A stretch of DNA of 64,000 nt, from positions 1 to 64,000 of the forward strand of contig CALOBW010000030.1 in the NCBI GenBank assembly GCA_942491525.1. The letters run 5' to 3'. Below, one piece after another: positions 16,956 through 25,341 of this stretch. A model generated the notes under the pieces. It saw only the letters and a list, made by a program, of their open reading frames with translations. It was not told the origin of the DNA and ran no database searches. Made by a program: the position numbers and the translations under genes. How positions within the stretch are numbered: position 1 is the stretch's first letter; every line of letters begins with the position of its first letter. The stretch comes from CAYWBU01 sp942491525. Its GTDB lineage: Bacteria > Desulfobacterota > Desulfomonilia > UBA1062.

Positions 16956-18524
16956 TCAGATACTCCTGATCAGATTCTCGGCCTGCCGAATGCCGTCCAG
17001 GGCCGAACTGACGATCCCGCCGGCATAACCGGCGCCCTCGCCGCAGGGAAAGATCCCCCTGATATTGGCCTGGCCATCCTTCTCACGGCTGATGCGCACC
17101 GGGCTGGAGCTGCGGGTCTCGGCTCCGTAGAGGGTCACATCGTCATGGTTGATGCGGCCGAAGATGCTCAGCATGGGCGGGATGGATTTGCGTAAGCTCT
17201 GGGCGATGAAGTTTGGCAGCAGTTTGTGCAGATCGGCCTCGGTAACGCGCTCAAAGGAGCGGGTCTTGGAGACGGGCGCGTCGCTCTGGGGCTTGAGGAA
17301 GCGGCTCAATGAGCTGACCGGCATGGAGTAGTCGGAGCCGCCGGCCTTGAAGACGGCCTGCTCAATCTGGCGCTGGAACTGAATACCGCCCAGCGGATCC
17401 TTGCCGCTGCGCACATCATCCGGCGTGACGGGCACGAGGAAGGCGGCGTTGGCCAGCTCGCCGCCGCGATCGTGGTAGCTCATACCGTTGGTGGAGAACT
17501 CGCCCGCACCGGAGGCGCAGGGAATCACGAAGCCGCCCGGGCACATGCAGAAGGTGTAGCAGTTGCGGATATCGCCCTGCCCCTTGCGGGTCAGGCGGAA
17601 GGAGGCCGCCCCCAGGCGCTCATGGCCGGCAAAGCGCCCATACTGCTGTCTGTCAACTATTGCCTGGGGCAGCTCGACGCGCACGCCCACGGCAAAGGGC
17701 TTCACGATCAGCTCGACGCCCTGCTCCACCAGCATCATATAGGTGTCGCGGGCGGAGTGGCCGATGGCCAGGATACAGGCATCGGTGGCAATCTCCTCAC
17801 CATTCACAATGACAGCACTGACACGACCGTTGCTGCTGATTATCTTATCGAGGCGGGCATTGAAGCGCACCTCACCGCCGGCCTCGATGATGGCCTGGCG
17901 CAGCTTGGGCACGATCCGTTTCATGGCGTCGGTGCCCAGATGGGGCTCGGCATCAATCAGCAGGCTCTCGTCGGCGCCGCAATCCACCAGGGTCTGCATG
18001 AAGTAACGGATGCCGGGGCGGTCCTTGCTGCGCGAGGTGAGCTTGCCGTCGGAGAAGAGGCCCGCCCCGCCCTCGCCGTAGAGGGCGTTGTCTTCCGGAT
18101 CGAGATCGGCCCCGTCCCAGAAGGCCTTGACGGTTCTGGAGCGTTCACCCACAGCCTGGCCGCGCTCGATCAGCAGCGGTCTGAGGCCGTTGCGCGCCAG
18201 AATCAGGGCCGCCATCAGGCCGGCCGGACCGGCACCGACCACCACGGGCCGCTGAGCAGTCTGCACGCTGGCGCCGATCATGACCGGCGCACGCTTGGAG
18301 GGTTCGACCCGTTTGAGGTGGTGATCTTCACGCCGCTCACTCTTGAGGTCAAACTCAACCGTGAATGAGAACTGCGGGATTTTGCGCGCATCGATTGAAC
18401 GGCGGATGACGCTGAAGTTGGTCAAATCGGCCGGACGCAAATGCAGCTGCGTGGCGGCGGCCCGCTTGAGCTGGGCATCAGAATAGTCCAGGGGCATGTT
18501 GAGTTCATGTAGACGGTAGCGCAT
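16956..18524 (-). CDS. FAD-dependent dehydrogenase, COG2509 type
   Basis: A 522-residue flavoprotein. After an N-terminal alpha/beta domain of about 85 residues, PVVVGAGPAGLMAALILARN gives the FAD-binding GxGxxG, followed by an acidic residue in LLIERG. The middle has NALYGEGGAGLFSDGKLTS and the C-terminus GIFPCGEGAGYAGGIVSSAL, the second FAD contact, as in the uncharacterised FAD-dependent dehydrogenase family. It is cytoplasmic. The probable downstream partner is the ICMT-like gene. It is divergent from the GH3 gene across 123 bp. Physiological substrate unknown. Confidence 0.88.
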   Translation of the reverse strand: MRYRLHELNMPLDYSDAQLKRAAATQLHLRPADLTNFSVIRRSIDARKIPQFSFTVEFDLKSERREDHHLKRVEPSKRAPVMIGASVQTAQRPVVVGAGPAGLMAALILARNGLRPLLIERGQAVGERSRTVKAFWDGADLDPEDNALYGEGGAGLFSDGKLTSRSKDRPGIRYFMQTLVDCGADESLLIDAEPHLGTDAMKRIVPKLRQAIIEAGGEVRFNARLDKIISSNGRVSAVIVNGEEIATDACILAIGHSARDTYMMLVEQGVELIVKPFAVGVRVELPQAIVDRQQYGRFAGHERLGAASFRLTRKGQGDIRNCYTFCMCPGGFVIPCASGAGEFSTNGMSYHDRGGELANAAFLVPVTPDDVRSGKDPLGGIQFQRQIEQAVFKAGGSDYSMPVSSLSRFLKPQSDAPVSKTRSFERVTEADLHKLLPNFIAQSLRKSIPPMLSIFGRINHDDVTLYGAETRSSSPVRISREKDGQANIRGIFPCGEGAGYAGGIVSSALDGIRQAENLIRSI

Positions 18525-18647
18525 AGGGCTGGTTTCCCAGAAAGCAGATCAGCCGTCAAGCTGATTCATCAGCCCCACCCTTTATGCTCTTGCAATCACA
18601 TCTTGCATGTTTTAAAACAAACCTAACAAACATACGGGGAGAGTCTT

Positions 18648-20801
18648 ATGCTGGACCAATTTATCCGTCAGAAAGTTTCTGACCAAATGAATGCAGAGCA
18701 ACAGTCATCCTTTGCCATGAGCGGCTACAAGGTTGAAGATACTAATATTGTACCTGATGTGGATCAGAACCTGCCGCTGGAGGATAAGGTAAACTCCATC
18801 CTCTCGCAGATGACCCTGGAGGAGAAGATCGCCATGCTGGGCGGCGAGGACAACCTGGCCATCCGCGGCAATGCGCGCCTCAAGCTGCCCAAGGTCTGGT
18901 GCTCGGACGCTTCGGCCGGCGCCCGCTGCATGGGCCGCGCCACCGCCTTCCCGGTACCGATCGCCATGACCGCCACCTGGAACCGCGAGCTGATCAATAA
19001 GAGCGGCTCCACCATCGCCGAAGAGTGCCGCGCCAAGGGCGTCTCGGTTCTGCTCGCGCCCGGCGTCAACATCTACCGCGTACCCACCAACGGCCGCAAC
19101 TTTGAATACATGGGCGAAGACCCCTTCCTGGCCGCCGAACTGGTGGTGCCCTACATCAGGGGCGTGCAGGAGAAGGGCGTCATCACCACGGTCAAGCACT
19201 TTGCCTGCAACAACTCCGACTATGACCGCCACCGCATGAACTCCGAGGTGGACGAGAGAACCCTGCATGAGATCTACCTACCGGCCTTCAAGGCCGCCGT
19301 GCAGAAGGGCGACTCCAAGTCAGTCATGTGCGCCTACAACCCGGTCAACGGCACCTACGCATCAGAGAACAAGTATCTCCTAAATGATGTCCTGCGTGAC
19401 ACCTGGGGATTCAAGGGCTTCGTGATCTCGGACTGGACCTGCGTCTACTCCACCGACGGCCCGTTGAAGGCCGGACTCGACCTTGAGATGCCCTACGGCA
19501 GATGGCTCAGCGAGAAGAAGATCAAGAAACAGCTCAAAAAGGGCAAGCTGAGCGAGGCCGACATCGACCGCGCCATCGGCAACCTGCTGCGGGTCTTCTT
19601 TGAGATGGGCGTCTACTCGCGCCCGGCCATCGACAGGTCTTACGATGAGTACAGCCGGGCCCACTCGGATGTCTCGCTGGAGGCGGCCCGCGAAGCCATC
19701 GTGCTGCTCAAGAATGAGAGCCAGACCCTGCCTTTAGCCAAGGGCGAGATCAAAAGAATCGCCGTACTGGGCTTCAACGCCAGGAATACCACCACCTGCG
19801 GCGGCGGCTCCTGCAACATCAAGAGCTATGACAAGGTCAACATTCTGGACGCCATCAAAGCCGAGGCCGGCCAGGAGATCCAGGTCAGCTTCATCGAGGA
19901 CAAGAGGGGCGCCATCCAAGACAGCTCGGCCGTGGCGGCTGCCGACGTGGTCATCGTCTGTGCCGGCTACTCCGATGTGGAGGAGACCGAGTGCTTCGAC
20001 CGCAGCTGGGGTCTGCCCTTCGGCCAGGATCAGCTGATCAGGGATGCCGCCAGACTCAACCCCAACACGGTTGTGGTCCTGAGCGCCGGCGCCGGCGTTG
20101 AGACCGAACCGTGGCTCAAAGATATCCCGGCCCTGATGCACAGCTTCTACCTGGGTGAGAATGCCGGTACGGCCGTGGCCGACGTACTCTTCGGTCACGT
20201 CAACCCGTCGGGCAAGCTGCCCTTCACCATGGCCAAGAAGTGGTTCGATTTCGAGGCCAACAAGTACTATGTCAAGAAGCCTGACAAGATATCATTAGGC
20301 CGCATCCTGGGCCCCCAGAGCATCAACGGCATCCGCAAAATCTGGAGCGTCAAATATGAGGAGAAGCTCAACGTGGGCTACCGCCACTTTGACACCAACA
20401 ATGTTGAGCCCCAGTTCCCCTTCGGCTTCGGCCTCTCCTACACCAGCTTTAAGATCAGCGAGCTCAGGCTCTCGGCCAGCAGCATGGGCCAGAATGATGA
20501 GCTCAAAGTAAGCGTGAACATTAAAAACAGCGGTGAGCTTAACGGCCAGGAGGTTGTGCAGCTCTACATCCAGGATCTTGAATCAAGCCTGCCCCGTCCC
20601 CTCAAGGAGCTCAAGGGCTTCGAGAAGGTCAAGCTGGCACCCGGCGAAAGCAAGGAGGTCGAGTTCAGCATCAGCAGGGAGCATCTCAGCTTCTACGACG
20701 ACAAGCTGCACCGGTGGATCGCCGAGCCCGGCAAGTTCAAAATCCTGGTCGGCAACAGCAGCCGCAACATCTGCTGCGAAGCCGAGTTTGAGTTGAAATA
20801 A
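18648..20801 (+). CDS. Glycoside hydrolase family 3 (beta-glucosidase type)
   Basis: A 717-residue enzyme without a signal peptide, so probably cytoplasmic. Order of domains: TIM barrel (about 45-340) with GVNIYRVPTNGRNFEYMGED and KHFACNNSDYDRHRMNSEVD, nucleophile Asp near 262 in GFVISDWTC, an alpha/beta sandwich (about 360-580), and a fibronectin III-like C-terminal domain (GQEVVQLYIQDLESSLPRPL). This is the GH3 beta-glucosidase layout; beta-xylosidase or N-acetylglucosaminidase activity is less likely. GGGGAG precedes the ATG. A strong terminator follows at 20806. It probably degrades imported oligosaccharides. Confidence 0.93.
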   Translation: MLDQFIRQKVSDQMNAEQQSSFAMSGYKVEDTNIVPDVDQNLPLEDKVNSILSQMTLEEKIAMLGGEDNLAIRGNARLKLPKVWCSDASAGARCMGRATAFPVPIAMTATWNRELINKSGSTIAEECRAKGVSVLLAPGVNIYRVPTNGRNFEYMGEDPFLAAELVVPYIRGVQEKGVITTVKHFACNNSDYDRHRMNSEVDERTLHEIYLPAFKAAVQKGDSKSVMCAYNPVNGTYASENKYLLNDVLRDTWGFKGFVISDWTCVYSTDGPLKAGLDLEMPYGRWLSEKKIKKQLKKGKLSEADIDRAIGNLLRVFFEMGVYSRPAIDRSYDEYSRAHSDVSLEAAREAIVLLKNESQTLPLAKGEIKRIAVLGFNARNTTTCGGGSCNIKSYDKVNILDAIKAEAGQEIQVSFIEDKRGAIQDSSAVAAADVVIVCAGYSDVEETECFDRSWGLPFGQDQLIRDAARLNPNTVVVLSAGAGVETEPWLKDIPALMHSFYLGENAGTAVADVLFGHVNPSGKLPFTMAKKWFDFEANKYYVKKPDKISLGRILGPQSINGIRKIWSVKYEEKLNVGYRHFDTNNVEPQFPFGFGLSYTSFKISELRLSASSMGQNDELKVSVNIKNSGELNGQEVVQLYIQDLESSLPRPLKELKGFEKVKLAPGESKEVEFSISREHLSFYDDKLHRWIAEPGKFKILVGNSSRNICCEAEFELK

Positions 20802-20805
20802 ACAA

Positions 20806-20835
20806 ATAAGGGGAAACTTTTAAGTTTCCCCTTAT
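20806..20835 (+). terminator. Hairpin terminator after GH3 gene
   Basis: ATAAGGGGAAACTT and its exact complement AAGTTTCCCCTTAT form a 13-14 bp stem with a tiny loop, starting 4 nt after the GH3 stop codon. The perfect symmetry with A/T-rich flanks could serve both directions. Confidence 0.8.
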
Positions 20836-20842
20836 AAAACCT

Positions 20843-20866
20843 TCTCGGCTGGGAAGCCGCTCCCAC
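20843..20866. repeat. REP-like palindrome
   Basis: TCTCGGCTGGGAAGCCGCTC followed by CCAC. The CGGCT/AGCCG stem with tail GCCGCTCCYAC is the same element as at 57599-57627. Short palindromes of this form are typical REP elements spread by REP-associated transposases. Confidence 0.55.
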
Positions 20867-20902
20867 TAATAAACGACATTTCGCTATTCCCTCAAATTAA
20901 TA

Positions 20903-20908
20903 TATAAT
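20903..20908 (+). promoter_or_regulatory. Probable -10 box of the gene at 20926
   Basis: A perfect TATAAT lies 18 nt before the TTG start, between the terminator/REP region and the GGGAGG ribosome site at 20914. No convincing -35 box is visible. Confidence 0.4.
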
Positions 20909-20925
20909 ACTTTGGGAGGAAAACT

Positions 20926-22191
20926 TTGAAAGTCATCACCTTATCTCTAATTATATTCTTCATAACCACCTGTTCCAATGCTCAGGAGATTCCTCTCTAC
21001 AAAGGCTTTCCTGTATACCCACCGCAAATGATCCATCAGCTCGAAAAACAGAATCAATCCCAGATCACTGTTGATGTGGTTCCCGAGCATTGGAAGGAGA
21101 CAATTGCACCCCCAGATGTCGAACAACTGAGTCAGGATGAATTTACATCCTTAATGGAAAAATCAATGACTCAGCATATGTCAAAGATAAATCCTATTTT
21201 AGAAAAGCAGGAGCAAGCAGAACAATATGTAGTGGACAATGCCCAAAGGTTAGGCTGGCAGATCGCCAACTCAACATATTGCTTAGATGGGGGAAGTCAT
21301 GGCAAATACTATATCAAAATCATCAATAATAAACTTATCAAAGTTTACTACTATGTTAAGGCTTCCACAACCGGGGTTTATCCCACTTCATATCTGTCAA
21401 AAGAGTTTGGGACAATGTTCTACGAATTTTCAGAACATCCCCAACCTGTTATCTATCAAGGTTTCCCTCTGCCATTGGTCGATGAACCTACCAACCACCA
21501 AAGAACGAATCACAGCAGTTTCATCACCATCTCAAAAGACCAAATTATATATGATAAGCTAACACTTCTACAGCTACCCGAACTGTTTGGATGGCAACCA
21601 AACAAATCACCTCTCTTAACAGATCAACTCTATCTTTTTGAAAAGAGTAGCTCTGTAGTTGGAATCCGCTTCCATACGCCCGACAAAAACTTGCAAGATT
21701 GGGACAGATGCGATTTTATCTTCTACGACTCAGCCGATGCTATGCATGCAAACTACGCCAAAGAGATTGCCCCTAAAGCAACATTTACAACCGGCGGCAT
21801 CATTAAAGACGGCAAATATTTACGCCGCCCATACTCAATTGAACTCCAAGAAGACAAAATCATCTTAAATGGTAGTATTTATAGAGATCTTGATCTGGAT
21901 AAAATTTACCTAGATAAAAAGAAATCCCTCCGCAAATCCGGTTCTTCAAATGAATTCATCTGCCTAATAGATTCGCTGTCGAAAAATAAGCATTTCCTAA
22001 GGTTAGAATCTCAAGGCAACAGCAGCACAACTCTCTCATTCAAAAAAGATCAGGAGCTACAGAACTTTATCCGAAGCATTGACCATATAATAGACACTAG
22101 TCCAGACAAAGATAAAGAACTCCAATCACTTGGTATCAATGTCGATAGGATTCGAAAGGAAATTATTGATAACTGGGAAGGTCATGATTGA
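20926..22191 (+). CDS. Exported protein of unknown function
   Basis: A 421-residue protein starting with TTG, 6 nt after GGGAGG. The N-terminus MKVITLSLIIFFITTCSNAQ is a signal peptide; cleavage at SNA-Q is more likely than a lipobox. The short phrases IPLYKGFPVYPP and VIYQGFPLPLVDEP suggest two related segments (about 24 and 178). A helical stretch follows at residues 60-105 and a lysine-rich C-terminus. It is markedly AT-rich compared with the GH3 gene before it and the thioredoxin gene after it. No recognised family; a periplasmic location is the only supported inference. Confidence 0.75.
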   Translation: MKVITLSLIIFFITTCSNAQEIPLYKGFPVYPPQMIHQLEKQNQSQITVDVVPEHWKETIAPPDVEQLSQDEFTSLMEKSMTQHMSKINPILEKQEQAEQYVVDNAQRLGWQIANSTYCLDGGSHGKYYIKIINNKLIKVYYYVKASTTGVYPTSYLSKEFGTMFYEFSEHPQPVIYQGFPLPLVDEPTNHQRTNHSSFITISKDQIIYDKLTLLQLPELFGWQPNKSPLLTDQLYLFEKSSSVVGIRFHTPDKNLQDWDRCDFIFYDSADAMHANYAKEIAPKATFTTGGIIKDGKYLRRPYSIELQEDKIILNGSIYRDLDLDKIYLDKKKSLRKSGSSNEFICLIDSLSKNKHFLRLESQGNSSTTLSFKKDQELQNFIRSIDHIIDTSPDKDKELQSLGINVDRIRKEIIDNWEGHD

Positions 22192-22297
22192 CGATTATTA
22201 AAATTCCCCTCCGACCGTCCTAATTAACATTCATCATCAGGATGGTCTATTGCTGAGATTCCATGTATCATGCCCGGCAAGACAGACAGGAGTAACG

Positions 22298-22774
22298 ATG
22301 AAGATCAGAACACTGGCACTACTGCTATTTATTATGACGGGTTGCTGCGCTGCACCTGATACCATTCCGGAAGCTTCGGCTCTGATGGCCCCCGACTTCA
22401 GCCTGGAGACGCTCGACGGCTCCAGATTCAGCCTCAGCAAGCTGCGCGGCAAGCCCATAGTGCTGATCTTCGGCGCCACCTGGTGCAGCTACTGCAAGGA
22501 AGAGATCCCGCAGCTGAAAAAGATCCACAAAAAATATGGCAGAAAAATCAGAATGGCCGCAATCTACTTTAATGAGCCCCATATTGACGTCTATGAATAT
22601 GCTCTGATTAATGAGCTGCCCTACCCGCTTCTGCTCGATTATGATGCAGCCGTCACCAAGGCCTACGGCGTACTTAGCCTGCCCGTGATTGCCGTAATCA
22701 ATGCCGACGGCTCATTCTACAGCCTGCCATCCGATGACCTGGAGGGGGACCTCAAAAAAATCCTGAAAGATTAA
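22298..22774 (+). CDS. TlpA/ResA-like thioredoxin-fold lipoprotein
   Basis: A 158-residue protein with lipoprotein signal MKIRTLALLLFIMTGCCAAP (lipobox MTGC). The mature part begins APDFSLETLDGSRFSLSKLR, the AhpC/TSA-Redoxin opening, and has the active site GATWCSYCKEEIPQLKK (CxxC) with cis-Pro in LSLPVIAVI. It is a periplasmic, membrane-tethered thiol-disulphide oxidoreductase, perhaps for cytochrome c maturation or disulphide reduction. AGGAG lies 5 nt before ATG 22298; the frame opens earlier but without a ribosome site. It stands alone. Confidence 0.9.
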   Translation: MKIRTLALLLFIMTGCCAAPDTIPEASALMAPDFSLETLDGSRFSLSKLRGKPIVLIFGATWCSYCKEEIPQLKKIHKKYGRKIRMAAIYFNEPHIDVYEYALINELPYPLLLDYDAAVTKAYGVLSLPVIAVINADGSFYSLPSDDLEGDLKKILKD

Positions 22775-22955
22775 AAACTACACAAGGACTTATGATCACG
22801 ATCATATCTTCAATTAATTCTCTTTGTGAGGCAGATAAATACAAACACTTAGTTATATTAATCATTGTTACCTAAGCCAGTTCAATGATATAAATTTCCC
22901 GAGGGACCTGTAATCTGCTTTAACCACAAAATAAGCAACAGGAAGGGAGAATCAT

Positions 22956-25247
22956 ATGAGGGGTAATGGGTTTGTTTTACTGGTGTTCTTGGGCGTTCTG
23001 CTTTCAGCCAGTCCGGCATTGGCCGACAATCAATTAGCCAGCCCGGCAGTTTCACCTGCGTCCGGCTATGCCAGAGTCACCGACTTTGTTTTCAGCGTTA
23101 TGACTGATGCTGAACTGCCTGAGGGGAATGAGGTGCTGCTGCAGCTGTTCAGGCCGACAATTGAGAATGAATGGGGCTGGATTGACATCCCGACGCAAAA
23201 ACAGAGTGATGGGAGCTACGGCATTTCGCAAAAGCTGCAGGAGCACTCAGCAGAGTATAGATTCAGATTTGCGCTCAAAGATACTGCAACTGGTACAATC
23301 ATCCAGACTACCGATGCAGTCGCCGGGCCGCAGCTGCTCATCGACCAAGCCGACAGTGATGCTCCAACAGTTTCACGTACGCTACCCAAGAATAAGAGCA
23401 TCGGCGTCCCCACAGCCCAGCCGATAACTCTGATTTTCAGCGAGGTGATTGACCCTGACTCGGTCACCGAGGATAGCGTGAAAATCGCTTATCCTGAGGG
23501 TGCTGACGGCAGCTATCGGGCCGCAGCTTTCCAGAATCGCGTCATCATCACCTTCAACGAAAAATTCATGCAGTCGACCGAGATCTCCATGCAGGGCTCA
23601 AAATATACCCTGAGCGTCTCCGGCGTGCGTGACCTTAACGGCAACATGATGGAGCCATACAGCTTCAGCTTCTTCATCGCCCCCCCGCTGCATCAGACCT
23701 ATCAGATCGAGAGCGACAAGTATGAGGGCTACTGCCTGGCGGTCAGAAACAACCGGGGCCGCTTCGACGATCCGACCGACTGGAAGCCGGTGGTCCAGCT
23801 GGCTGAGAGCAATGACTCGCCCGAGGCCGTCGAGCAGCGCTGGTTCCTCTCCGCCTCGCCTGATTCAGCCGAACCCCTGCGCCTCTTCTGGGCCGAGAAC
23901 ATCAACTACTGCCTGACCAAGGACGGCGACGGCAAGCCCTATATCAGCAAATATGACAGGGATAACAACAATCAGCTTTTCAACCTCAAGCCCGGCAATG
24001 ACCACTATCGCATTTCCTCACAGACAAAGGGCAGATGCGTCGCCGCCAGTGCCATCGACTACAAGGGCATAGGCAAAAACAGCGTCCAGTCTTCACTCTG
24101 CTGGAGCGTCCTGCCGCGCAATCGCTGGAAGCTCATTGAGAAGGGTAAGGCCGAACTGCAGGAGCCATACTTCATCGGCATGTTTGATATGAACCTTGCC
24201 GATATCATCTACAGCAATCCCGAGGCCGAAGTTGCCCTTAGCCGCGAAGACACAGTCGCCCTGGTCAAGCGCCTCTACAGCACCAACTGCCTCAATCAGC
24301 ATGAGATCTACGAAGAGCTCAATCTGATTGATAAAGGCGAGAACAAGGGCGAAGGCTTTGTCACGGCCAACCCCTACTATCCGCGCAACACAAATACCAA
24401 CATCGCGCCCCCCAGGGTGCGCACAGCCGTCGTCGATGGTAAAGTCGTTGAGAATCCGGAAGGATATGAAGACACCCATGAGGGCTACTACATTGATGAC
24501 AACGGCAATACCCAGTACTACCAGCAGGAGGTTGTAACCCAGTGGTTCTCCGACCTCACAAATGGCGGACTCGCCCAGCAGCAGGTCTGCGCTGTCCAGT
24601 TTGTTGATCAGGAGCAGATCGACTACAACATGCAGACCTTCAACTCCAAGGAGGAGGCCGAACAGGCCGGCTGGACAGTCACCCACCAGGGCAAATGCGG
24701 CACCTGCTCAACGCTCAAGGATCTGGCGGTCTACATCGGGGTCAAAGACCAGACCACACCCATCCGCCTCTGCTCAAAACGCGGCATGGGCAAGGTTGAA
24801 AACCTCAATGAGACCCTCCAGTGCATCACACAGAGCGTCGGCTTCACTCCCCTTTGTGCCGAGAGCTGGGCATATAACAGCCAGCATACCGGCGAAAGCT
24901 GCATGATTGAAGGATTGCAGACCTTTGGCAACGGAACCGCCATTCCATTAGTTGGCGGCGTAGTGAATATGGTGATTCTTGAAAATTTCGATGCCTGCCC
25001 GGCTGAGCTTGTCGGCGATGATCCCGAGCTGCACAGGATAAATGAAGAAAACGGTTGCCCGCTGGCGGATGAGAATACCGGCAGACTCAATGACACCTTG
25101 TGGTGTGACGAGAAAAAGTCCGGTCCCGGCTTCAAGTACAGCGCCGCCAGAACCCGCCGCGCTTCCGGCCTGAAATCAGCAATCCCCAGACCCAATGACA
25201 AGCTCTATTACGAAGCCGACCACACCAAGTATTTCACAGAAGAGTAA
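22956..25247 (+). CDS. Large secreted multidomain protein (Ig-like, ricin-B-like, Cys-rich)
   Basis: A 763-residue exported protein. Signal peptide residues 1-23 (ending PALA-DN). Residues about 145-245 form a SbsA/Big_5-type Ig-like domain (TLPKNKSIGVPTAQPITLIF, SGVRDLNGNMMEPYSFSF). Residues about 250-395 resemble a ricin-B beta-trefoil (YEGYCLAVRNN, QRWFLSAS, YCLTKDGDG, GRCVAAS, NRWKLIEKG). The C-terminal third is cysteine-rich, with GKCGTCSTLKDLAVYIGVKD, RLCSKRGMGKVEN and GFTPLCAESWAYNS. No protease or hydrolase motif is seen. Binding to glycans at the surface is inference. GGGAG precedes the start and a strong terminator follows. Confidence 0.85.
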   Translation: MRGNGFVLLVFLGVLLSASPALADNQLASPAVSPASGYARVTDFVFSVMTDAELPEGNEVLLQLFRPTIENEWGWIDIPTQKQSDGSYGISQKLQEHSAEYRFRFALKDTATGTIIQTTDAVAGPQLLIDQADSDAPTVSRTLPKNKSIGVPTAQPITLIFSEVIDPDSVTEDSVKIAYPEGADGSYRAAAFQNRVIITFNEKFMQSTEISMQGSKYTLSVSGVRDLNGNMMEPYSFSFFIAPPLHQTYQIESDKYEGYCLAVRNNRGRFDDPTDWKPVVQLAESNDSPEAVEQRWFLSASPDSAEPLRLFWAENINYCLTKDGDGKPYISKYDRDNNNQLFNLKPGNDHYRISSQTKGRCVAASAIDYKGIGKNSVQSSLCWSVLPRNRWKLIEKGKAELQEPYFIGMFDMNLADIIYSNPEAEVALSREDTVALVKRLYSTNCLNQHEIYEELNLIDKGENKGEGFVTANPYYPRNTNTNIAPPRVRTAVVDGKVVENPEGYEDTHEGYYIDDNGNTQYYQQEVVTQWFSDLTNGGLAQQQVCAVQFVDQEQIDYNMQTFNSKEEAEQAGWTVTHQGKCGTCSTLKDLAVYIGVKDQTTPIRLCSKRGMGKVENLNETLQCITQSVGFTPLCAESWAYNSQHTGESCMIEGLQTFGNGTAIPLVGGVVNMVILENFDACPAELVGDDPELHRINEENGCPLADENTGRLNDTLWCDEKKSGPGFKYSAARTRRASGLKSAIPRPNDKLYYEADHTKYFTEE

Positions 25248-25250
25248 TTT

Positions 25251-25282
25251 AAAAAGCCCCGGCGAAAATGCCGGGGCTTTTT
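25251..25282 (+). terminator. Rho-independent terminator
   Basis: AAAAAGCCCCGGC, a 6-nt loop and GCCGGGGCTTTTT: a 13-bp perfect stem ending in a T-run, 4 nt after the stop codon of the large secreted protein. It can also act for the convergent AAA+ operon. Confidence 0.93.
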
Positions 25283-25341
25283 GCCTTAAGCAAAGCATTG
25301 GCCACTATAAAAGCTAGGGTCGGTCACCATTTCCCAATATA

